From NCBI RefSeq assembly GCF_022179465.1, contig NZ_BPQV01000001.1:248001-312000 (forward strand): a stretch of 64,000 nucleotides of DNA, given 5' to 3'. The position numbers and the translations under genes were made by a program. This document shows positions 27,547-36,204 of this stretch, one piece after another. Positions within the stretch are counted from its first letter, which is position 1, and each line of letters opens with the position of its first letter. Source of the DNA: Methylobacterium organophilum (lineage in GTDB: Bacteria > Pseudomonadota > Alphaproteobacteria > Rhizobiales > Beijerinckiaceae). A model generated the notes under the pieces. The model was given only the letters and a program-made list of their open reading frames with translations. It did not search any database and was not told the origin of the DNA.

Positions 27547-27570
27547 AGACGCGTCGAGAAGGATTCTCGC

Positions 27571-29142
27571 ATGGCCGCGAGCCTGAGCCGCACGAAGTCC
27601 ACGGCGCCCAAACCGGGCGAGTTGCTGTTCACCGGCAACGACTGGGATTTCGATACGATCCGGCGCATTCACGACGCCTGCGAGGGCATCGCCGGCCCCG
27701 AACTCGGCCTGTCCTGGTATCCGAACCAGATCGAGATCATCACCGCCGAGCAGATGCTCGACGCCTATGCCTCGATCGGCATGCCGCTGTTCTACAAGCA
27801 CTGGTCCTTCGGCAAGCACTTCGCTCAGCACGAGTCGAGCTACCGGCGCGGCCTGATGGGCCTCGCCTATGAGATCGTCATCAATTCGGATCCGTGCATC
27901 TCCTACGTGATGGAGGAGAACACGGCCACGATGCAGACGCTCGTGATCGCGCACGCCGCCTTCGGCCACAACCACTTCTTCAAGAACAACTATCTCTTCC
28001 GGCAATGGACGGATGCCGAGGGCATCCTCGACTATCTCGATTTCGCCAAGCGCTACATCGCGCGCTGCGAGGAGCGCTACGGCCACCATGCCGTCGAGCA
28101 GTTGCTCGATGCGGCACATGCGCTGATGAGCCAGGGCGTTCACCGCTATCCCCGCAAGAAGCGGCCGGACCTCGCCTCCGAGCAGCGCCGGGAGCGGGAA
28201 CGGGAGGAGCACGGCGAGCAGATCTTCAACGATCTCTGGCGCACGCTGCCGCAGAAGGCCGGCGCCGCCAAGGCCGATCCGGCCCTCGACCGCCGCCGTG
28301 CGCTTCTGGAGCTGCCCCAGGAGAACCTGCTCTACTTCTTGGAGAAGGTGGCCCCACGACTGCGGCCCTGGCAGCGGGAGATCCTGCGCATCGTCCGCTT
28401 GGTGGCGCAGTATTTCTACCCGCAGCGCCAGACCAAGGTCATGAACGAGGGCTGCGCCACCTACTGCCACTACCGGATCATGAACGCGCTCTCGCAGAAG
28501 GGCCAGATCAACGAGGCGGCCTATCTCGAGTTCCTGACCTCGCACACCAACGTCATCCGCCAGCCGAATTTCGACGAGCGCGGCTTCGGCGGCCACAACC
28601 CCTATGCCCTCGGCTTCGCCATGATGCAGGACATCGCCCGCATCGCCGAGGACCCGACCGACGAGGATCGGGCGTGGTTCCCCGACATCGCCGGCCGTGG
28701 CGACGGCATGGAGATCCTGCGCGATTGCTGGGAGAACTATCGGGACGAGAGCTTCATCGCCCAGTTCCTGTCGCCGAAGCTCATGCGCGACATGCGCCTG
28801 TTCCACGTCGTCGACGATCCCGACGAACCCGAGATGCGGGTCGAGGCGATCCATGACGAGCGCGGCTACCGCAAGATGCGCCGCTCCTTCGCCCGGCAAT
28901 ACGACGTGGCCTGGCTCGATCCCGACATCGAGGTGGTCGATGTCGACCTCGAAGGCGATCGCAAGCTGATCCTGCACCACAAGGCGCTCAATCGCATCAC
29001 CCTGCAGAAGGACGATGCCCGGCGCGTGCTGCAGCACCTCGCCAATCTCTGGGGCTACGACGTCCTCCTCAAGGAGGTCGATCCGGCCACCGGCTCGGTG
29101 CTGACCGAGCACACGGCGACGGCCCGGCCGGTCTTCTTCTGA
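27571..29142 (+). CDS. spoVR: SpoVR-family protein
   Basis: 523 aa from ATG 27571, with GAGAAGGA about 8 nt upstream. Family blocks present include ELGLSWYPNQIEIITAEQMLDAYASIGMPLFYKHWSFGKHF, YEIVINSDPCISYVMEENT, GHNHFFKNNYLF and FYPQRQTKVMNEGCATYCHY. His- and Glu-rich segments suggest metal binding, but the biochemical role is unknown. Bacillus SpoVR affects the spore cortex; gram-negative relatives (YcgB) accompany prkA and yeaH. The third gene of the cluster. Confidence 0.93.
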   Translation: MAASLSRTKSTAPKPGELLFTGNDWDFDTIRRIHDACEGIAGPELGLSWYPNQIEIITAEQMLDAYASIGMPLFYKHWSFGKHFAQHESSYRRGLMGLAYEIVINSDPCISYVMEENTATMQTLVIAHAAFGHNHFFKNNYLFRQWTDAEGILDYLDFAKRYIARCEERYGHHAVEQLLDAAHALMSQGVHRYPRKKRPDLASEQRREREREEHGEQIFNDLWRTLPQKAGAAKADPALDRRRALLELPQENLLYFLEKVAPRLRPWQREILRIVRLVAQYFYPQRQTKVMNEGCATYCHYRIMNALSQKGQINEAAYLEFLTSHTNVIRQPNFDERGFGGHNPYALGFAMMQDIARIAEDPTDEDRAWFPDIAGRGDGMEILRDCWENYRDESFIAQFLSPKLMRDMRLFHVVDDPDEPEMRVEAIHDERGYRKMRRSFARQYDVAWLDPDIEVVDVDLEGDRKLILHHKALNRITLQKDDARRVLQHLANLWGYDVLLKEVDPATGSVLTEHTATARPVFF

Positions 29143-29155
29143 TCGAAGAGGGCGA

Positions 29156-29977
29156 TCAGCCGACGCGGGCTAAGACAGCCGCCGCCTCGACGGCCGCTGG
29201 CTCGGGGCGGATGCCGGTATAGAGCACGAATTGTTCGAGCGCCTGCAGCACCGCGACCTCGGCCCCCGAGATCGTCGCCTTGCCCCGCGATCGGGCCGCC
29301 CGCAGGAAGGGTGTCTCCACCGGCAGGGCGACGACGTCGAACACAGCCTGCGCCGCCGCGATCATCGCCTCGGGGAAGGCGAGCTGCCCCTCGCCGCCCC
29401 CTGCCATGCCGAGGGGCGTGACGTTGATCAGGACGGGCGCGGTGAGGCTCCCGAGATCCTCCGCCCAGCCATAGTCGTAGGCTTCCGCCAGGGCCGGGCC
29501 GCTCCGCCCGTTCCGGGCAACGATCGTTCCCTGCCGGAAGCCGCCATCGTGCAGCGCCGCAGCGACGGCCTTGGCCATCCCGCCGCTGCCGCGCAGCAGG
29601 AACGGCGTGGCCGGGTCGATCCCCGACTGTTCGAGGAGACTGCGGACCGCGCTGTAATCGGTGTTGTGCCCGGTGAGCCGACCGCCCTCGTTGACGATGG
29701 TGTTGACGCTGTCGATCGCCTGGGCGGATGGGGCCAGCCCGTCGAGGAGCGGGATCACCGCCTCCTTGAACGGCATCGAGATCGCGCAGCCACGAATGCC
29801 GAGCGCGCGGATCCCCCCGATGGCAGCGGAAAGATCCGTCGTGGTGAAGGCCTTGTAGACGTAGTCGAGGCCGAGCCGTTCGTAGAGATGATTATGAAAG
29901 CGCGAGCCGAAGGTGCCGGGCCGGGCTGCCAGGGACATGCACAGGGTCGTGTCCCGGCCGATGCTGGTCCTGTCCAT
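29156..29977 (-). CDS. Shikimate 5-dehydrogenase-like oxidoreductase
   Basis: 273 aa. The AroE fold residues are present: catalytic K71 in AISMPFKEAV, N92 in SVNTIVN and D107 in GHNTDYSAV, and an NAD(P) loop RGSGGMAKAV where AroE has G-x-G-G-A. The N-terminal shikimate Ser-x-Ser site reads CMSLAARPGTFGSRFHN, unlike the usual SxS, so the substrate may be quinate or another cyclic acid and this may not be the housekeeping AroE. It is convergent with spoVR, 13 bp away. Confidence 0.8.
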   Translation of the reverse strand: MDRTSIGRDTTLCMSLAARPGTFGSRFHNHLYERLGLDYVYKAFTTTDLSAAIGGIRALGIRGCAISMPFKEAVIPLLDGLAPSAQAIDSVNTIVNEGGRLTGHNTDYSAVRSLLEQSGIDPATPFLLRGSGGMAKAVAAALHDGGFRQGTIVARNGRSGPALAEAYDYGWAEDLGSLTAPVLINVTPLGMAGGGEGQLAFPEAMIAAAQAVFDVVALPVETPFLRAARSRGKATISGAEVAVLQALEQFVLYTGIRPEPAAVEAAAVLARVG

Positions 29978-30037
29978 CCCTGACCTCGGCGTATCGCACG
30001 CGGCGGCTCGCCTGGGCGGGCCGCCGCAGATCGAACC

Positions 30038-30427
30038 TCAGAGTTCGCCGGTGAGGAACTGGGCGCGGCCGTGACCGAATGACCAATCCTCGTCGGTGTT
30101 CTCCACCATCGAGATCATCACGTCAGCGGGTGCGATGCCGCAGGCGGCCTGCAGCTTCTCGGTGAGGAGACGATAGAACAGCTCCTTCTTCTCCCGACCA
30201 CGCGGCCGGGTGATCACCTGCACTACGACCACGTCCTTCGTCCGTGGGATGCCGAGGCCGGTATCCTCGACGATCATGCGCGAAGGCTTGTGCTCGGTGA
30301 CGATCTGGTAGCGGTCGCCCGCAGGCACCTGGAAGGCTTCGAGCATCGCCTCGTGTGCGGCGTCGAGCAGAGTCTTCAGCTCGGCCTTGGAGCGGCCTTC
30401 GATCAGGTCGAAGCGGATGAGCGGCAT
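30038..30427 (-). CDS. Tautomerase-superfamily protein
   Basis: 129 aa from ATG 30427; the longer frame has an unrelated 44-residue leader. The chosen start puts proline at position 2 (MPLIRFDLIEGRS), the N-terminal catalytic base of the 4-oxalocrotonate tautomerase family, which also has KAELKTLLDAAHEAMLEAFQVP and the later KKELFYRLLTEKLQAACGIAP. About twice the size of the 62-aa enzyme, as in MIF-like and YusQ-like members. It is downstream of nothing obvious and on the same strand as the shikimate dehydrogenase-like gene, 60 bp upstream of it. Confidence 0.82.
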   Translation of the reverse strand: MPLIRFDLIEGRSKAELKTLLDAAHEAMLEAFQVPAGDRYQIVTEHKPSRMIVEDTGLGIPRTKDVVVVQVITRPRGREKKELFYRLLTEKLQAACGIAPADVMISMVENTDEDWSFGHGRAQFLTGEL

Positions 30428-30607
30428 CGGTCGTTCCGGACTATTGGGGGAGGCGCCCGACTCTGGCTGTTGCGGATCGGACTCGCTTATTAGCGCCCCG
30501 AAGCCCGGTGTTTCAAACGTGGCCGGCCTTTCCGCATTGCGGGAGCGCAATGCTGGCATGAGTGCTGCGCTGCGCTACCATGGCTTCACAACAGGGAGTC
30601 CACGCCA

Positions 30608-31510
30608 ATGTCCGATCCGCGCCTGCGCCGCAGCGTGCTCTATATGCCCGGCTCGAACCAGAGAGCCCTCGACAAGGCGAAGACGCTGCCGGCCGACGCC
30701 CTGATCCTCGACCTCGAGGATGCGGTCGGACCTGACGAGAAGGTGCTCGCCCGCGAGCAGGTCTGCGCCGCGGTCAAGGGCGGCGGCTACGGCCACCGTG
30801 AGCTCATCATCCGCGTCAACGCCCCCCAGACGCCGTGGGGCGAGGCGGACCTACGGGCGGCGATCGAGGCCCGGCCCGACGCGATCCTGATGCCGAAGGT
30901 CTCCTCCCCGGCAGTGCTGGAAAGCATCGCCGACCATCTCGAGGCGCTCGATGCCCCCGACGACATCGCGGTCTGGGCGATGATCGAGACGCCGGCGGCC
31001 ATTCTCAACATCCAGGAGATTGCCAAGGCGCGGCGCGACCGGCGCTCCCGCCTCACCTGCTTCGTGCTCGGCACCAACGACCTTGCCAAGGACACTTGGG
31101 CACAGCTGGTGCGCGGCCGGGTACCGATGCTGCCGTGGATGATGTTCACCCTCGCCGCCGCCCGTGCCGAGGGGCTGACCATCCTCGACGGCGTCTGGAA
31201 CGACATCGCCGACGTGGATGGCTGCCGCGAGGAATGCCGCCAGGCCCGCGATCTCGGCTTCGACGGCAAGACCCTGATTCACCCGAACCAGATCGAGCCG
31301 GCCAACACCTCCTTCGCCCCCACGGAGGAGGAGGTCCGTCGCGCCCGCCTCGTGATCGATGCCTTCGACCTGCCCGAGAACGCCAAGCGCGGCGCGATCA
31401 AGGTCGAGGGGCGCATGTACGAGCGCCAGCATATCAGCATGGCTCGGCGTGCCGTGGTCTGGTCGGAGACGATCGCGCAGCGCGACGCCGCAGCGTCGAA
31501 CGCGGCCTGA
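30608..31510 (+). CDS. HpcH/HpaI-family CoA-ester lyase (malyl/citramalyl-CoA lyase type)
   Basis: 300 aa, starting after AGGGAG. The (beta/alpha)8 Mg2+ enzymes of this family cleave or hydrolyse (S)-malyl-CoA or citramalyl-CoA. RSVLYMPGSNQRALDKAKTLPADALILDLEDAV is the signature, with the metal-binding Glu in AVWAMIETPAAILNIQEIA and LGTNDLAKDT as further blocks, and FDGKTLIHPNQIEPAN near the C-terminus. Methylobacterium has several such lyases and thioesterases for C1 and glyoxylate metabolism; which one this is cannot be told by eye. Confidence 0.85.
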   Translation: MSDPRLRRSVLYMPGSNQRALDKAKTLPADALILDLEDAVGPDEKVLAREQVCAAVKGGGYGHRELIIRVNAPQTPWGEADLRAAIEARPDAILMPKVSSPAVLESIADHLEALDAPDDIAVWAMIETPAAILNIQEIAKARRDRRSRLTCFVLGTNDLAKDTWAQLVRGRVPMLPWMMFTLAAARAEGLTILDGVWNDIADVDGCREECRQARDLGFDGKTLIHPNQIEPANTSFAPTEEEVRRARLVIDAFDLPENAKRGAIKVEGRMYERQHISMARRAVVWSETIAQRDAAASNAA

Positions 31511-31519
31511 AACGAGAGA

Positions 31520-31545
31520 GGGGCCGCACCCTCCGGTGCGGCCCC
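31520..31545. terminator. Bidirectional hairpin between convergent genes
   Basis: GGGGCCGCACC, CTCC loop, GGTGCGGCCCC: a perfect 11-bp stem, 9 bp after the lyase stop and 29 bp before the convergent Tyr/Gly-rich gene. No U-tract on either side. Probable shared 3' end. Confidence 0.6.
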
Positions 31546-31574
31546 TCCATCCGTGCGACTCTGTCAGTCTCGGC

Positions 31575-31928
31575 TCAGTAACCGTAGCCGTAATAGGTCG
31601 GGCCGCCCCAGGAATAGCCGGCATCGTAGTCGTAGCTGCGATACACCCGGCGCGGACGGGCATAGTAGTAATCGTCGTAGCCGACGCTGCGGTACCCGTA
31701 GCTCGGAGCGTAGCCGTAGCCATAGGCCGGGGCGGCGTAGCCATAGCCCCCACCATAGCCGTAACCGTAGCTGTTGGAGGCGGCGGCACCGAGCAGAGCG
31801 CCGGCGGCAAGGCCACCGACCACACCCGCGGCGATCGCTCCACCGCGGCCGCGCGCTTCGGCACCGGTGGAGGCAAGGGTGCCGGCAGCCATCAGGGCAG
31901 CGGCCGAGAGCACAGCGATCTTCTTCAT
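31575..31928 (-). CDS. Tyr/Gly-rich exported protein
   Basis: 117 aa. Signal peptide: residues 1-24, ending TGAEA. Next come an Ala/Gly-rich hydrophobic segment (GGAIAAGVVGGLAAGALLGAA) that looks like a glycine-zipper, and then a low-complexity tail of Y-G-Y and S-Y-D-Y repeats with an Arg cluster (ARPRRVYRSY). Similar small proteins are common in Rhizobiales and are thought to be envelope proteins. No function is known. ATG 31928 is preceded by GAGGAGTTGA. Confidence 0.75.
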   Translation of the reverse strand: MKKIAVLSAAALMAAGTLASTGAEARGRGGAIAAGVVGGLAAGALLGAAASNSYGYGYGGGYGYAAPAYGYGYAPSYGYRSVGYDDYYYARPRRVYRSYDYDAGYSWGGPTYYGYGY

Positions 31929-32062
31929 CGATCAACTCCTCGATTGTTGAAGCGAAATTGCCACAGGCAAGCTGAACCCTGCCTGAAGCGAATGGCCCTC
32001 CAACGACGGAGCGAGGGATTCGGTTCTCCCCGCGCGGCAGACCGACGCATCTGCGCCCCGCT

Positions 32063-32737
32063 TCAACGCCGTCCGCCGACCTCGTCCAGATGCTCGAGCA
32101 GCTCGGCCGGATCCGCGTAGACCCGCGCCGCGCCGGAACGCTCCAGCTCGTCCGAACCGTAGCCCCCCGAAAGCAGTCCGACGCCGAGCCCCCGGCAACG
32201 GCGCGCCGCCAGCATGTCCCAGATGGAATCGCCGACGATCACCGCATGCTCGATCGGGGCCGAGAGCCGGGCCGCGGCGGCGAGGAACAGGTCCGGGTCG
32301 GGCTTGGCGTATTTCACGAGGTCGCGGGTCACCACCGGCACGCTCTCGGGATCAACCTCGAGGGCGACGAGATTGTGGCCCGCCGTCTCCATCCGGCCGC
32401 TGGTGGCGATCGCCCAGGGAATGCGGTTCTCCGTGAGCGTGCGCAGCAGCGCCTTCGCGCCGGGGAGCGGCACCACGCCCTTGGACAGGCGGGCATAAGC
32501 CTCCGCGTGGAGCCGGCGCAGCCGGTCCATCCGCTCCGGGTTCATCTCGAGGCCGGTCTCGCGCAGGAGTTGGTTGGTGAACAGGCCGCCGCTCATGCCG
32601 ATCTTGCGATGGATCCGCCAGACCGAGAGCGGGATGCCCTCCGCGTCGAGGGCTTCCTTCCAGGCGAGCACGTGCTGATAGACACTGTCGACGAGCGTTC
32701 CGTCGAGATCGAACAGGAAGACGGTCTCGATGCGCAT
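32063..32737 (-). CDS. HAD-superfamily hydrolase (beta-phosphoglucomutase-like)
   Basis: 224 aa from ATG 32737; a longer in-frame start lies in the divergent gene region and is rejected. Motif I is FLFDLDGTLVDS with D10 and D12, motif II WAIATSGRMET, motif III KYAKPDPDLF with the lysine, and motif IV VGDSIWDMLAA. The C1 cap spans about residues 18-90. The branch contains Gph, YjjG and phosphonatase-like phosphatases. It is divergent from the jetA-like gene; nothing suggests it belongs to that system. Confidence 0.84.
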   Translation of the reverse strand: MRIETVFLFDLDGTLVDSVYQHVLAWKEALDAEGIPLSVWRIHRKIGMSGGLFTNQLLRETGLEMNPERMDRLRRLHAEAYARLSKGVVPLPGAKALLRTLTENRIPWAIATSGRMETAGHNLVALEVDPESVPVVTRDLVKYAKPDPDLFLAAAARLSAPIEHAVIVGDSIWDMLAARRCRGLGVGLLSGGYGSDELERSGAARVYADPAELLEHLDEVGGRR

Positions 32738-32863
32738 GGCGGCCTCCTTGCCGTCGTTTCGCGATCGTCTCGCGAGGTCATCGCCACAACGGACAAGAGG
32801 CGGGGACGATGCAAGGGGCGGCCCTTGCCGTCGGGGACACGAAAGTCGATTCTGTCCGGCGCA

Positions 32864-34279
32864 ATGCTCTTCACCCGCCTCTCGGACGATCTCTTCCGCC
32901 CCCTGGCCTCCCCCAGCCGCGCCTTCAACGCGGCTCTGTTGCTGCACCTGAACGCCAAGGTCTTCGCGGACACCGCCGAGCCGGTGCGCAAGAGCGAGCT
33001 TCTAGCCGCGATCGGGGATTTCTCCGCGGCCTTCACGCAGCCCGAGATCGCCGACGACGAGACCACACCCATCGACCCGGTGGAGCGGCGCTCCGCCGTC
33101 TACCGGCGCCTGCTCGATGCCGGCTGGCTGGTGGAGCGGCGGGAGCGCTACGTGCCGGTGGTCGATTTCGATCCCGAGGCGCGCATCCTGATCGAGGAAT
33201 TGGCCCGGCTCGACCGGGGCGAGACCCGCTCCTATGGCGGCGCCGTACTGGAGGTGCTGGGCAGCCTGGAGAGCGCCACGGCCAACCCGGCCGAGCGCTC
33301 CGAAGCCCTGGTGAATGCGGCCAAGGCCTCGCGCAGCTTCCTCAGCCACCTGCGCAGCCTCGCCGGCTCCATGCGCAAGATCGAGGAGCGCATCCTGCGC
33401 GAGGAGGACCAGCGCGCGGCCTTCCGGCTGTATTTCGAGGAATTCGTGGCGCGCCACCTCGTCAGCGACTACCGGACGCTGCACACGCGCTTCAATCCGT
33501 TCCGCTTCCGCTCCGGCATCGTGCGCGAGGCCGGCCGGGCCTTGCGCGATCCCCTCACCATCCGTGCCCTCGCCGAGGCCGGCCTGCGGGAGGGCCGGGC
33601 ACCGAACCTGCCGGCGGCGGAGAAGGCCGTGCGGGCGGATCTCGCCGAGATCCTGTCGATCTTCGAGGGGCTCGACCGGCATCTCGACGCGGTGGCCGAG
33701 ATCGTGGCCCGGCTGGAGCGCCGGATCGCGGCGGCGCTCCGCTACATGGACCATCGGGACTCCGACCGGATCGAGCGCACGGCCGCGGCCCTGCGGGCGG
33801 TGGCCGCCGCCGCCGAGCTCTCCGACATGCCGGTGCCGCAGGTGGCGATGCTGCGCTTCCCCATCGGCGAGCCGCATCTGCGCAAGCCCCGCGCGCAACG
33901 ATCCGAGATCTTCGTCGAGGCGCTGCCCGAGATCACCCTGGATCCTGCGATCGAGGCCTTCATCGAGGCCAAAGACGCCTTCCGCCAACGCACCCAGATC
34001 AGCCCCGAGCGCATCACCGCCTTTCTCGATGCGCGCCTGTCGGAGACGGACACGCTGCGCGGCTCGACGTTGCCCATCGCGGATGTCGACGACTTCGTCG
34101 TGTTCCAGCGCCTGCGGGAGATCGATGTGCTGTTCGGCGGCGCCCTCGGCGAGCGCTACCGCGTGCTGCGGCAGCCGGGCCGCCTCGCGAATGGCTGGCT
34201 CGATTGTCCGGATTTCACGATCGAGCGCTACCAGCCGGGGGCCTCGCCGAAACCGTCAGGCGCCGGGCGGCGGCCATAG
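32864..34279 (+). CDS. JetA-family protein of the Wadjet (SMC-type) defence complex
   Basis: 471 aa from ATG 32864. The start FTRLSDDLFRPLASPSRAFNAALLLHLNAKVF, the winged-helix-like AVYRRLLDAGWLVERRERYVPVVDF and RTRSYGGAVLEVLGSLESA fit the DUF5716/JetA family (kleisin-like MksF analogue), which bridges the SMC heads of Wadjet. A long central helical region (residues about 170-320) follows. In Wadjet, JetA acts with JetB, JetC (SMC ATPase) and JetD (TOPRIM nuclease) to cleave circular plasmids. Here JetC and JetD are absent. The assignment is from family memory, not a search. Confidence 0.72.
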   Translation: MLFTRLSDDLFRPLASPSRAFNAALLLHLNAKVFADTAEPVRKSELLAAIGDFSAAFTQPEIADDETTPIDPVERRSAVYRRLLDAGWLVERRERYVPVVDFDPEARILIEELARLDRGETRSYGGAVLEVLGSLESATANPAERSEALVNAAKASRSFLSHLRSLAGSMRKIEERILREEDQRAAFRLYFEEFVARHLVSDYRTLHTRFNPFRFRSGIVREAGRALRDPLTIRALAEAGLREGRAPNLPAAEKAVRADLAEILSIFEGLDRHLDAVAEIVARLERRIAAALRYMDHRDSDRIERTAAALRAVAAAAELSDMPVPQVAMLRFPIGEPHLRKPRAQRSEIFVEALPEITLDPAIEAFIEAKDAFRQRTQISPERITAFLDARLSETDTLRGSTLPIADVDDFVVFQRLREIDVLFGGALGERYRVLRQPGRLANGWLDCPDFTIERYQPGASPKPSGAGRRP

Positions 34280-34518
34280 GGATCGACGCGGAGCAGCCTC
34301 TCGCGGCGGCCATAGGCATGGCCGCCGCGAGAGGCCTCAGACACGTTGCGCGGGCCGGCGAGGCCCTGCGTGCCGCCCGGAGCAGTGGCTGCCAGTTGGC
34401 CGCCGGGCGGTGTGAAGCTGCCGCCGCGGGCGGAGGCTCCGTCGGGAGAAAGCGTCAGGCCGGCGGCGAGGCTTGCGCCCGCGCCCGCCAGCAGCCAACG
34501 GAAGGTGTTCCGGGTCAT
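34228..34518 (-). CDS. Small exported protein between jetA and jetB, antisense
   Basis: 96 aa from ATG 34518. It has a plausible signal peptide (TRNTFRWLLAGAGASLAAGLTLSPDGASA), then a Gly/Pro/Arg-rich mature part. It overlaps the 3' end of the jetA-like gene by 52 bp on the opposite strand. I recognise no family. If real it breaks the expected jetA-jetB operon; if not, the 362 bp between the two genes is non-coding. Confidence 0.45.
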   Translation of the reverse strand: MTRNTFRWLLAGAGASLAAGLTLSPDGASARGGSFTPPGGQLAATAPGGTQGLAGPRNVSEASRGGHAYGRRERLLRVDPYGRRPAPDGFGEAPGW

Positions 34519-34641
34519 GGACAGGCTCCTGAGGAAATCGTCCCTTGCAATCCCCGGGAAACGACGGCCGGAGCCATCGGGTCCGCCAAGAACCCTGCGT
34601 CGGTGCGGCACGGGCCGCGGAACTGAGGAGACGGGAGGACC

Positions 34642-35277
34642 ATGCTCGAAGCGTTTCGCGCCATCGTCGACGGCGAGGAGCCGCCCCCGCCCGGCGCGAA
34701 ACCGCCGAGCGAGGAGGAGCTGACGCGGGCGCTTCAGGTGCTGCTGAAGAACCAGTGCGTCTACGCGCAGACGACGGGGATCGGTCGCTCCTACGAGATC
34801 GCCCGGCACTATGCGCCCTTCTTCAAGGACTACTTCGCCTGCCTCGGGCACGGCTTCGAGGTGTCCCACCGCGACCAGATGGTCTTCCTGCGGGTCCCCC
34901 AGGAGGGCGTGCGCCACGATGCCCAATCCGAGCGCCTGCGCAAGGACGAGACACTGGTGCTGCTCGCCTTGCGCCTTGCCTATGAGGAGGGCCTGCGCGA
35001 CCACCGCGTCACCACCGAGGGCGTCGTCGAATGCACCACCGACGACATCGCCGAGGCGATCCGCACCGCCACCCGCAGCGACCCACCGGACGAGATCCGG
35101 CTCAACGACATCCTGCGCCTGTTCGCCCGCAAGGGCGCCGTGCGGCTGGGCGAGCGCGACCGGACCGAGCGCATCACCCCGCTGATGGTGCTGCCCGGGA
35201 TCAGCGTGCTTTCCCCCGACGCCTGGATGGAGCAGGTCCGCGCCTGGGCGAATGCACAGGGCGAGCCGGAGGCCTGA
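34642..35277 (+). CDS. DUF4194 protein, JetB-like subunit of Wadjet
   Basis: 211 aa; ATG follows GGGAGGACC. Features of DUF4194 (JetB, MksE analogue) are LTRALQVLLKNQCVYAQT, YEIARHYAPFFKDYFACLGHGFEVSHR, and LRKDETLVLLALRLAYEEGL, then NDILRLFARKGAVRLGERD. In SMC complexes of this type JetB dimers bind JetA. No SMC-like JetC or TOPRIM JetD follows: the next gene, ccdA, is convergent 8 bp away. The 362-bp gap and opposite-strand gene separate it from jetA. Its role without the motor is unknown. Confidence 0.75.
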   Translation: MLEAFRAIVDGEEPPPPGAKPPSEEELTRALQVLLKNQCVYAQTTGIGRSYEIARHYAPFFKDYFACLGHGFEVSHRDQMVFLRVPQEGVRHDAQSERLRKDETLVLLALRLAYEEGLRDHRVTTEGVVECTTDDIAEAIRTATRSDPPDEIRLNDILRLFARKGAVRLGERDRTERITPLMVLPGISVLSPDAWMEQVRAWANAQGEPEA

Positions 35278-35285
35278 GCCACCCC

Positions 35286-36005
35286 TCAGTACCGGGTCGT
35301 AAGCGCCGTCAACCAAGCCGGAGAGGCCTCGACCAGGGCCGTCTCCAGCCTCTTGTCGAGCCCGCTGACGATGGCGAGGCCGGTGACGACGAGGATCAGT
35401 CCGAGCGCCAGCCTGAGCCCTCGCCCGGCCCGCATCATCCGGTCGCGGGCGCGCACGAGCAGGCCCCGGGCGAGGGTGCCGAACACGAGGAGCGGCAGGG
35501 CCGCGCCGAGGCCGAAGAGCAGCATCGTCGTCGCGACGCTGGCAAGATCCTTTCCCTGCGCGGCCAGCAACGAAGCGGCGCCGAGCGTCGGGCCGACGCA
35601 GGGGCTCCAGACCGCCCCGAGGAGCAGCCCGACGCCGAATTGCCCGCCGAGCCCGCGTCCCGGGAGATGGCCGAAACGCATCTCCGCCCAGTTCGAGACC
35701 GGCCCCCCAGCACTCGCAAGCCGCGTCTGCACCGCGGGACTGACGAGCACCAGCCCGATCGCGATCAGCAGGATCGCGGCAGCGCTCCGGAAGACGCCCG
35801 TATCGAGGCCGATGGCAAAGCCGATCGTGGCGACGAACAGGCCGATCACGGTGAAGGACAGGGCAAGCCCCGCCGCCAGCGCCACCGGCCCGAGCCGATG
35901 CTCGGAGGCAGCCGCCCCCAGCACCAGGGGGAGCAAGGGCAGCACGCAGGGCGAGAGCACCGACAGGATGCCGGCCAGGAAGGCCAAGCCGAAAGACGCG
36001 ATCAT
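35286..36005 (-). CDS. CcdA-type cytochrome c biogenesis / thiol-disulphide transmembrane protein
   Basis: 239 aa from ATG 36005, about six membrane helices. The two redox cysteines sit in SPCVLPLLP (helix 1) and SPCVGPTLGA (helix 4), as in CcdA/DsbD-beta, which carry electrons from cytoplasmic thioredoxin to periplasmic partners for cytochrome c maturation. An Arg-rich cytoplasmic loop lies near residue 190. No cytochrome gene is adjacent. It is convergent with the jetB-like gene. Confidence 0.88.
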   Translation of the reverse strand: MIASFGLAFLAGILSVLSPCVLPLLPLVLGAAASEHRLGPVALAAGLALSFTVIGLFVATIGFAIGLDTGVFRSAAAILLIAIGLVLVSPAVQTRLASAGGPVSNWAEMRFGHLPGRGLGGQFGVGLLLGAVWSPCVGPTLGAASLLAAQGKDLASVATTMLLFGLGAALPLLVFGTLARGLLVRARDRMMRAGRGLRLALGLILVVTGLAIVSGLDKRLETALVEASPAWLTALTTRY

Positions 36006-36204
36006 GGCTCGGACGCTCCCCGGCGGGACCTCGCGTCTTCCGCGCGTGCCCCTTTTCGCTGTGGTCCATGAAGCCTGCGGCAGGCCGCAAAGTCCGGCAA
36101 GGCACGGCGTCGTCACATGTTTTCAGGCCGTCTTTCCCGATCTCGCCGGAAGGCATCATCCTCGCTTGAAAAACCCGCGATCCCGCGATACACCGCCCCC
36201 GCGT

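Noticed and set aside
27535-27570. ATG 27535 as spoVR start
   Set aside because: It lies inside an intergenic inverted repeat; ATG 27571 has a better ribosome site.
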